Below the pieces are notes generated by a model that was given only the letters and a program-made list of their open reading frames with translations, made no database searches and was not told the origin of the DNA. Positions 1 to 3,925 of a stretch of 6,499 nucleotides of DNA are shown in pieces. Location: the NCBI GenBank assembly GCA_013695245.1, contig JACDAW010000050.1:1-6499 (forward strand), in the 5' to 3' direction. How positions within the stretch are numbered: position 1 is the first letter of the stretch; every line of letters begins with the position of its first letter. The DNA is from Pyrinomonadaceae bacterium. GTDB lineage: Bacteria > Acidobacteriota > Blastocatellia > Pyrinomonadales > Pyrinomonadaceae. The position numbers and the translations under genes are program-made.

Positions 1-47
1 CATTCGTTCCATGCGCGCTCAAGAATGGTCAGGGTCGGCGTGGTCAC
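1..47 (-). CDS. Possible N-terminus of a gene running off the left edge
   Basis: A GTG at 47-45 on the minus strand opens a frame that stays open to the window edge, reading (V/M)TTPTLTILERAWNE. This is a plausible N-terminal sequence but too short to assign. An in-frame TAA about 15 bases upstream means the GTG is the only usual start available. A perfect TATAAT (64-59 on the minus strand) lies just upstream. If it is a -10 box, the transcript would begin within a few bases of the GTG and be nearly leaderless. I see no good -35 box and no Shine-Dalgarno sequence. The assignment is weak. Confidence 0.2.
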   Translation of the reverse strand, partial: MTTPTLTILERAWNE

Positions 48-198
48 AAGACGGCGCGATTATAAAATATTTCGCGTTTTTTCGCACGCTTCCGTTTTCA
101 AAGAGCTTCCGGCGATTGTAATAAGGGAGAAAAGGGCCGTCGCTCTCGCTGATTCTCTTCCCCTTGAAAATAAACTTCTCCGCGCGTCGTCGGCGCAC
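19..198 (-). CDS. Possible small ORF, 59 residues, unknown
   Basis: A minus-strand frame begins with GTG (198-196), preceded by AAAGGA about 11 bases upstream, and ends at TGA (21-19). The predicted product has an Arg-rich start (VRRRRAEKF), a hydrophilic middle (residues about 16-36, including DGPFLPYYNRRKLFENG), and a His/Asp-rich end. It has the look of real protein rather than random translation, but I recognise no family. It would overlap the possible GTG-initiated gene at the left edge in another frame. Both cannot be confirmed from the sequence alone. Position and composition are the only support. Confidence 0.15.
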   Translation of the reverse strand: MRRRRAEKFIFKGKRISESDGPFLPYYNRRKLFENGSVRKNAKYFIIAPSCDHADPDHS

Positions 199-434
199 GC
201 TGGGAGGTTTCCTTTAACGGTTGCTGTGAATGCTCACGCGGATGATGTACAGATAGCTTGTTACCGCCCGCACAAGTTAGACGACCGGCGATTGAGAATT
301 TTGCGTAAAGGGATTGGGAGCGAAAACTGGAAAGAAGCTTTAAGTCGTAAGCGACAACGCACGGGAAACGATTCGGACGAGTGTTTATAGTTGTCAACTT
401 CCTAATGTGCCAAAAAGGTATTAGCTGACTTGGG

Positions 435-470
435 TGCGGATAATATGCAAACTTGGCGTATTATCATGCA
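435..470. repeat. Imperfect inverted repeat (hairpin)
   Basis: GATAATATGC (439-448) faces GCGTATTATC (456-465) across a 7-base loop. Nine of ten positions pair normally and the tenth is a G-U pair in RNA. The stem extends by TGC (435-437) with GCA (468-470) after a small internal loop. It is not followed by a T-run, so it does not look like a terminator. It sits just before the GTTAGAC heptamer and could be the folded central part of an attC-like site, but that is unproven. Confidence 0.45.
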
Positions 471-486
471 GTATGCGGTAAAACAT

Positions 487-495
487 GCGTTAGAC
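487..495 (+). other. attC R'-like heptamer (GCGTTAGAC)
   Basis: GTTAGAC at 489-495 fits the integron core consensus GTTRRRY, and GCGTTAGAC is a common right end of attC sites. It lies 24 bases before the ATG of the unknown gene, where a cassette boundary would be expected. A degenerate heptamer will also occur by chance. A complementary left arm is not clear: GTCAAC at 392-397 pairs with it only with a bulged base. Confidence 0.25.
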
Positions 496-504
496 ATCCT
501 ACTT

Positions 505-509
505 GGAAG
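505..509 (+). promoter_or_regulatory. Ribosome binding site deciding the start at 519
   Basis: GGAAG lies nine bases before the ATG at 519. The alternative upstream start in this frame is a TTG at 453, inside the hairpin, with no Shine-Dalgarno sequence. The binding site therefore supports the shorter protein. Confidence 0.5.
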
Positions 510-518
510 CTGAGATTT

Positions 519-950
519 ATGTACGAAGATTGGGAATTTGAAAGATGGGAAACCCCAGTTTCTAATGAGCGTCTTCTATCAATGGTGTCTCTCATTGATG
601 ACAGCGAGATACTTACGATTGTTATTGATGGCTTGCCTAATAAACGCATCCGCTTCGTTTTTACAGATTATCCAGCGTATCGAAATATTCAGGAGCTTTA
701 TCGAACGGAATTATGGAACAAGTTATATCGAAAGAATCTTGGCATCACTTTGATAATACCGAAGTCTGAATGGATAGAGTCGTTCAGGCAGAGTAAAGAG
801 TTGCTTGACGTTTATCACCCTAATGCGGTTCATTATATGATTTGTACAGATGATGGTTGCGTAGAAGTGCTGTCTAATGAACCGCCAGAGATTACAGAGA
901 TAGGAATTGATTCTGAAGAGGGCGCAGATTATGAATCGCCGGATATTTAA
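519..950 (+). CDS. Hypothetical protein, 143 aa, cassette-like gene
   Basis: I do not recognise this protein. It is acidic, lacks signal peptide and membrane segments, and should be cytosolic. Visible features are an N-terminal MYEDWEFERWE, a hydrophobic strand ILTIVIDG (31-38), RFVFTDYPAYR (45-55), a Trp-containing helix-like part (59-72), HYMICTDDGCVEVLS (105-119) and an acidic tail. The layout of short beta strands and aromatic residues resembles small immunity-type or accessory proteins, but that is only an impression. The start at 519 is chosen for its ribosome binding site; an in-frame TTG at 453 would add 22 residues of unlikely sequence. The gene is visibly richer in A+T and in codons such as TTA and ATA than the genes to its right, which suggests transfer. 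Its TAA stop overlaps the first copy of the 20-bp repeat, as cassette genes often overlap their attC site. Confidence 0.7.
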   Translation: MYEDWEFERWETPVSNERLLSMVSLIDDSEILTIVIDGLPNKRIRFVFTDYPAYRNIQELYRTELWNKLYRKNLGITLIIPKSEWIESFRQSKELLDVYHPNAVHYMICTDDGCVEVLSNEPPEITEIGIDSEEGADYESPDI

Positions 951-968
951 CAAGTCATTCGAGCGGAC
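945..968 (+). repeat. attC-like left arm, repeat copy 1
   Basis: ATTTAAC (945-951) fits the integron R'' consensus RYYYAAC and contains the TAA stop of the preceding gene. It runs into AACAAGTCATTCGAGCGGAC (949-968), which recurs with one difference after mazF. The form (AAC core, then a ~17-base arm ending GCGGAC) is that of attC left arms. No complementary GTCCGC right arm is seen in the next 130 bases, so the site may be degenerate or of a longer, VCR-like type. Confidence 0.45.
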
Positions 969-1076
969 GGCGAGTTAGCGTGCCTGTCATCTGCGTTGTG
1001 TAGTTTCTTTGACGCGGTCTTTAGCGGTTGTGCAGCCCTTCAAATTTTGGCGTTGTGCCTCTTAGCTCCAAGTATC
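969..1076. repeat. Intergenic stretch with repeated GCGTTGTG units
   Basis: GCGTTGTG occurs at 993-1000 and again at 1050-1057, with the near copy GCGGTTGTGC at 1024-1033. The part GTTGTGCAGCCCTT (1027-1040) resembles, from memory, the GTTGTCAGCCCCTT stretch of Vibrio cholerae attC repeats (VCR). There is no open frame with a start signal. Together with the arm at 945-968 this could be one long attC of roughly 120-130 bases. The pairing needed for a folded site was not clear by eye. Confidence 0.3.
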
Positions 1077-1105
1077 TTGCAAAGAATAAATTAACATATT
1101 AATAT
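1077..1105 (+). promoter_or_regulatory. Sigma70-like promoter of the toxin-antitoxin operon
   Basis: TTGCAA (1077-1082) and TAATAT (1100-1105) each match the -35 and -10 consensus at four of six positions and are separated by 17 bases, the ideal spacing. Transcription would start near 1111-1113, about 25 bases before the antitoxin ATG. The surroundings are strongly A+T-rich. Confidence 0.45.
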
Positions 1106-1124
1106 ACGTGCAGAACACGTGCAG
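1096..1124. promoter_or_regulatory. Candidate operator for autoregulation
   Basis: The stretch contains a perfect palindrome ATATTAATAT (1096-1105), an inverted repeat ACGTG/CACGT (1106-1110 and 1116-1120), and a direct repeat ACGTGCAG (1106-1113 and 1117-1124) spaced by 11 bases, about one helical turn. Antitoxins with ribbon-helix-helix domains usually bind such repeats over their own -10 box and repress the operon. The location over the -10 box and start site fits that role. Binding itself is inferred. Confidence 0.45.
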
Positions 1125-1127
1125 GAG
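1123..1127 (+). promoter_or_regulatory. Ribosome binding site choosing the antitoxin start
   Basis: AGGAG is only two bases from the first ATG (1130) but eight bases from the second (1136). The spacing favours 1136, giving a protein that starts MQKKLTITVDE. Confidence 0.6.
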
Positions 1128-1135
1128 AAATGAGA

Positions 1136-1366
1136 ATGCAGAAAAAGCTGACGATCACAGTAGATGAACGGGTTTATGAAGGGCTGCATAGCGTTATTGG
1201 CAGAAGGAACATAAGCCAGTTTATTGAGTCGCTTGTTCGTCCTCATGTTATCAACAGCGAATTGGAAGCTGCTTACCATCAAATGGCACAAGATGAGAGG
1301 CGCGAGTCGGAAGCGTTAGAATGGGCGGAAGCGACCATCGGAGACGTGAGCAATGAAGCGCGGTGA
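1136..1366 (+). CDS. Type II antitoxin, ribbon-helix-helix type, partner of MazF
   Basis: This 76-residue protein is the labile antitoxin that should bind and block the downstream MazF-type toxin and repress the operon. Residues 3-9 (KKLTITV) form the expected DNA-contacting beta strand. Residues 10-38 form the two helices, with the conserved-looking pattern GRRNISQFIESLVRPHV at 22-38. The acidic, helical C-terminus (about 50-70, including EALEWAEATIGD) is the likely toxin-binding part. The family is often annotated as a MazE-type or CopG/RHH antitoxin; it does not look like the AbrB-fold MazE of E. coli. The ATG at 1130 would add two residues but is too close to the AGGAG. The gene overlaps the toxin gene by 14 bases, which points to translational coupling. 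Promoter and operator-like repeats lie directly upstream. Confidence 0.85.
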   Translation: MQKKLTITVDERVYEGLHSVIGRRNISQFIESLVRPHVINSELEAAYHQMAQDERRESEALEWAEATIGDVSNEAR

Positions 1367-1673
1367 GGTTTGGTGGGTAAACTTCGACCCTTCTGTTGGT
1401 GGAGAAATTCAGAAAGAAAGACCAGCCGTAATCTTGAGCAACGATGCCTCGAACAAACATCTGAATCGCGTGCAAGTCGTTCCGCTTACCAGCAGCGTTG
1501 ACCGTCTTTATCCGAGTGAGGCTTATGTGATGTTGAACGGGAAACAAAGGAAGGCTTTAGCCGACCAGCTTACGACGGTCAGTAAAATACGTTTGTCGAA
1601 CATGGAAGGAAAACTGTCGAACGCAGACATGAGGAAAGTGGAGCAGGCAATTAAAATCCAGCTAGGGTTGTAA
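1353..1673 (+). CDS. mazF: MazF/PemK-family mRNA interferase toxin
   Basis: This 106-residue protein matches the full length of MazF-type endoribonucleases, which cut single-stranded mRNA at short sequences and stop growth when the antitoxin decays. Typical features are the N-terminal KRGEVWWVNFDP (2-13), the ERPAVILSND segment (22-31) with the likely catalytic Arg23, VVPLTS (42-47) with the likely catalytic Thr46, and ADQLTTVSKIRL (70-81), the usual dimer-interface segment. All key residues are present, so it should be active. The ATG lies inside the antitoxin gene, preceded by GGAG (1340-1343) nine bases upstream, so the two are translated together. Cleavage specificity cannot be read from the sequence. 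The second copy of the 20-bp repeat begins 17 bases after the stop codon. Confidence 0.93.
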   Translation: MKRGEVWWVNFDPSVGGEIQKERPAVILSNDASNKHLNRVQVVPLTSSVDRLYPSEAYVMLNGKQRKALADQLTTVSKIRLSNMEGKLSNADMRKVEQAIKIQLGL

Positions 1674-1689
1674 CCTAATGGCGATGCAC

Positions 1690-1709
1690 AACAAGTCATT
1701 CGAGCTGAC
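1690..1709 (+). repeat. attC-like left arm, repeat copy 2
   Basis: AACAAGTCATTCGAGCTGAC matches 949-968 at 19 of 20 positions. It is followed by CTTAACTTCG (1713-1722 region), which resembles right arms of many attC sites that end CTTAACTTNGGCGTTAG, but the final GTTAG core is missing and ATAACC is found instead. It may be a decayed site with the centre lost. The two copies bracket the toxin-antitoxin operon. Confidence 0.45.
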
Positions 1710-1750
1710 CTCTTAACTTCGACATCCATAACCTCACAGAACGATTCAAT

Positions 1751-2248
1751 ATGAATTACGCCGTTGATGCCATGAACGCTGATGGTTGGCAACAAGTACG
1801 CTCCATTTATCTTGAAGGCATTGCTACCGGCGACGCCACTTTTGAAACGAAAGCCCCGTCGTGGGAAGAATGGGACGCCGGGCATCTCCGTGACGCGCGG
1901 TTGGTGGCACGAAACGGAAACGATGTTTTGGGCTGGGCGGCTTTGAGTCCGGTGTCGAGCAGGTGCGTGTATGGCGGCGTGGCAGAGGTGAGCGTGTATG
2001 TGAGCGAGAAAGGGAGAGGTAGAGGCGTCGGGCGCGTTTTACTTGAGGCGCTGATTGAGGAGTCGGAGCGAAACGGGATTTGGACGCTGCAGGCGGGGAT
2101 ATTTCCAGAGAATGTGGCGAGCGTTGGATTACATCTGCGGTGCGGCTTTCGTGAGGTTGGAAGACGTGAGCGGATCGGAAAGTTAAACGGTGTGTGGCGC
2201 GACACGCTGCTCTTTGAGCGGCGGAGTAAAAGCGTTGGAATGTTTTAA
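1751..2248 (+). CDS. GNAT N-acetyltransferase, phosphinothricin acetyltransferase-like
   Basis: This protein transfers the acetyl group of acetyl-CoA to an amine, probably of a small amino-acid-like compound. At 165 residues it is close to the usual 160-185 of the phosphinothricin/methionine sulfoximine acetyltransferase group. Typical parts are IYLEGIATGDATFET (19-33), the Trp at 38, LGWAALSP (60-67), AEVSVYV (78-84) with Glu79 at the probable catalytic position, the acetyl-CoA loop RGRGVG (89-94, fitting R-x-x-G-x-G), and NVASVGLHLRCGFREVG (121-137). The true substrate is unknown; natural roles include detoxifying methionine sulfoximine-like compounds. The start at 1751 gives the normal N-terminal length, but no strong Shine-Dalgarno sequence precedes it. 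It follows the second repeat by about 40 bases, as a cassette gene would. GNAT enzymes are common cassette cargo. Confidence 0.9.
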   Translation: MNYAVDAMNADGWQQVRSIYLEGIATGDATFETKAPSWEEWDAGHLRDARLVARNGNDVLGWAALSPVSSRCVYGGVAEVSVYVSEKGRGRGVGRVLLEALIEESERNGIWTLQAGIFPENVASVGLHLRCGFREVGRRERIGKLNGVWRDTLLFERRSKSVGMF

Positions 2249-2259
2249 GAGCACTCTAT

Positions 2260-2264
2260 AAGGG
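2260..2264 (+). promoter_or_regulatory. Ribosome binding site before an ATT codon
   Basis: AAGGG stands eight bases before ATT at 2273. It is the only well-placed Shine-Dalgarno sequence for the DoxX-like frame and argues that this ATT, or an ATG from which it derives, is the start. Confidence 0.35.
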
Positions 2265-2272
2265 CAAGCAGG

Positions 2273-2671
2273 ATTACGATACAACTTCGTCCGGCACTGA
2301 GAATTTTAGTTGCGATTCTGTTCATCGTCGCAGGCGTGTTGCATTTCGTGATACCGGAATTCTATTTGAAGATTATGCCGCCCTTTCTTCCTTTTCATCT
2401 GGCGTTAATTTATATCAGTGGCTTTTTTGAAATTTTAGGCGGCGTCGGCGTTCTCGTCCCGCGTGTTCGCACACTGGCCGGATACGGCTTGATTCTGTTG
2501 CTCATCCTCGTCTTTCCCGCCAACATTTACATGCTCTATAACAACATCGAACGCGAAGGATGGACGCTGTTTTCGTTTCTACTCGTTTTGCGTTTGCCGT
2601 TGCAGTTAGTTGTTATCTGGTGGGTTCGTTGGTGTACGAAAGAAACTCAAACGCAAGCTCGCAGCAATTAA
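2273..2671 (+). CDS. DoxX-like four-helix membrane protein, start codon unusual
   Basis: This small inner-membrane protein resembles the DoxX family, whose members are poorly understood and sometimes linked to redox or thiol stress. Counted from ATT 2273 it has 132 codons and four hydrophobic segments at about 9-26, 43-61, 66-84 and 97-117. Family-like motifs are VLHFVIPEFYLKIMPP (22-37), ISGFFEILGG (47-56) and FPANIYML (81-88). There is no ATG, GTG or TTG between the in-frame TAA of the acetyltransferase (2246-2248) and a GTG at 2336. That GTG would delete half of the first helix (RPALRILVAILFIVAG), which clearly reads as family sequence. ATT at 2273 has AAGGG at the right distance; CTG at 2297 is an alternative without one. 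The gene may use a rare start or have lost its ATG. If only 2336 is used, the product is 111 residues. Confidence 0.75.
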   Translation: MTIQLRPALRILVAILFIVAGVLHFVIPEFYLKIMPPFLPFHLALIYISGFFEILGGVGVLVPRVRTLAGYGLILLLILVFPANIYMLYNNIEREGWTLFSFLLVLRLPLQLVVIWWVRWCTKETQTQARSN

Positions 2672-2674
2672 CCG

Positions 2675-3907
2675 TTATGAGCCGAGATGGGCGCGCAAGA
2701 ATCGCAGCATGACAGGCTGGACGATTTGCGCGCCCCAGCCGTTGAAATTGTAATCGAAACCGTGTTGCGCGTAAGGAATGAGAAGGCTTTCGTGCGGCGC
2801 GTTTGCTTCGTCTAAGACGCGCGCCAGCCGCTCCATGTTCTCACGACGCACAAGTTGATCGCGCCCGCCGTGAATGAGTAGCGTTGGCGGAGCGTTTGAA
2901 TTGACATATGTGACGGGCGATGCGGAATCGTAAATGCTTGGCGCGGTTTGCGGAGTGCCGCCTGTGAAGCGGCGCAGCGTTGCAGGGCCATCAATCACGC
3001 GCTCGTTAGCCGGATTGTCGTATGCCCAGCGCAGATCGGTCGGGGTGTAGAAAGCGACGACGGCTTGCACGTCCGCGACGACTTTATGATCAAGCGCATC
3101 ATCGTCTTCAGAGTTAGGGCATGTTGTGACGAAGGATTGATCGTCATGTGCGTAAGCCGCGAGCAGAGCGAGATGCGCTCCGGCGGAGCGACCCAAGAGT
3201 GCGATGCGCTGGGCATCAATATTCAATTGCGGCGCATGGCGTTTTACCCACCGCACCGCGCAACACACGTCGCTGGTCGCCGTCTGCCAATTCGGTTGCG
3301 GCGCAAGCCGGTAATCAACGTCGAATACGGCGTAGCCTTGCGCTGCCAGCCAACGATTCCATTGCGGAAAATCGCCCCGCGCGCCGCCGTTCCACGAACC
3401 GCCGTGCACCACGATGATCGCCGGGCGCGAAGGCGAAGACATTGTTGCAGCGACTTCCGACGCGGGAGCATAAAAATCGAGTTGTAAAGCTTGCCCGCCG
3501 GAAGTTGAGAAGGTAAAAATTTGCGGCGAAGCTGATTGTTTTATTCTCGATCCTAACAAGTAACGGGAAAGCGATAAATGCACGTCGTTTGCTTTCGCCA
3601 CTTTGTGGGCGACGAGCGGCGGGTAACACGCAAACGCAACTGCCAGCAATCCGAGCACAACGGCGACGATTCCCTGCCAGCTTCTTCCGCGCTTAAGGGG
3701 AATTAGACCGAGCAACGCGCCCACCAATCCTAAAGCTCCGAACCATAAACTCCACTCGCTTGCGCCGACCGCGACAAGCCACAGAAAAGTGTGCGCTGCC
3801 GGAACGACGATCCACATCGCTACGAGCAGCGCAAAAGTGCTGATAGACAAAGATAGCGGTGCAAGTTTCGAGCGCGGAGGAATAAACGTTTCCGGCGTAT
3901 GTTTCAC
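2675..3907 (-). CDS. Membrane-anchored alpha/beta hydrolase (esterase/lipase-like)
   Basis: This 410-residue protein is a carboxylesterase-type hydrolase preceded by a membrane domain. Hydrophobic segments lie at about 20-46, 55-71 and 79-97. The catalytic domain begins near 125 and has the oxyanion motif HGG (168-170), DVDYRLAP (196-203), the nucleophile elbow GRSAG with Ser241, then HGGRD with Asp350 and QHGFD with His382. The triad is therefore complete. The family (hormone-sensitive-lipase or BD-FAE-like esterases) cleaves small acyl or carboxyl esters; the substrate here is unknown. Three helices would probably put the catalytic domain on the outer side of the membrane, but topology is inferred. 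It starts with GTG, no clear Shine-Dalgarno sequence, 18 bases after the stop of the M16-like gene, so they are likely one transcript. Its end lies three bases from the convergent DoxX-like gene. Confidence 0.9.
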   Translation of the reverse strand: MKHTPETFIPPRSKLAPLSLSISTFALLVAMWIVVPAAHTFLWLVAVGASEWSLWFGALGLVGALLGLIPLKRGRSWQGIVAVVLGLLAVAFACYPPLVAHKVAKANDVHLSLSRYLLGSRIKQSASPQIFTFSTSGGQALQLDFYAPASEVAATMSSPSRPAIIVVHGGSWNGGARGDFPQWNRWLAAQGYAVFDVDYRLAPQPNWQTATSDVCCAVRWVKRHAPQLNIDAQRIALLGRSAGAHLALLAAYAHDDQSFVTTCPNSEDDDALDHKVVADVQAVVAFYTPTDLRWAYDNPANERVIDGPATLRRFTGGTPQTAPSIYDSASPVTYVNSNAPPTLLIHGGRDQLVRRENMERLARVLDEANAPHESLLIPYAQHGFDYNFNGWGAQIVQPVMLRFLRAHLGS

Positions 3908-3925
3908 AAAGACTGCGCCCGCGCT

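Larger units (their letters stand above)
1..434. other. Stretch without a well-supported gene
   Basis: No frame here has a convincing start, ribosome binding site and recognisable product. The open frame at 25-390 on the + strand encodes a basic, unrecognisable sequence and has no Shine-Dalgarno sequence before its ATG. The longest minus frame (98-397) is equally featureless. Two short minus-strand possibilities are listed separately. I see no RNA gene, CRISPR array or insertion sequence ends. It may be the decayed remainder of an upstream cassette or an ordinary intergenic region next to a gene leaving on the left. Confidence 0.5.

Noticed and set aside
25..390. 121-residue open frame on the + strand
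   Set aside because: No ribosome binding site before the ATG, no recognisable motif, basic low-information sequence, and equally long frames exist on the other strand.
98..397. 99-residue open frame on the - strand
   Set aside because: No motif or start signal; composition looks like a chance frame.
453..518. TTG-led N-terminal extension of the unknown protein
   Set aside because: It lies in the hairpin and next to the GTTAGAC heptamer, has no Shine-Dalgarno sequence, and GGAAG before ATG 519 gives a better start.
974..980. GTTAGCG as the R' end of an attC starting at 945
   Set aside because: It misses the GTTRRRY consensus and would make a site of only 36 bases, shorter than known attC sites.
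1666..1675. GGTTGTAACC palindrome at the mazF stop as a terminator
   Set aside because: The loop would be only two bases, the stem four, and no T-run follows.
1751..2671. GNAT-DoxX fusion broken by a single stop codon
   Set aside because: The frames coincide, but both proteins are complete families on their own, and AAGGG precedes a separate start; a one-in-three chance of shared frame is enough explanation.
2948..3487. 179-residue + strand frame
   Set aside because: Antisense to the alpha/beta hydrolase, which has a complete catalytic triad in the true frame; the product is Arg/Cys-rich shadow sequence.
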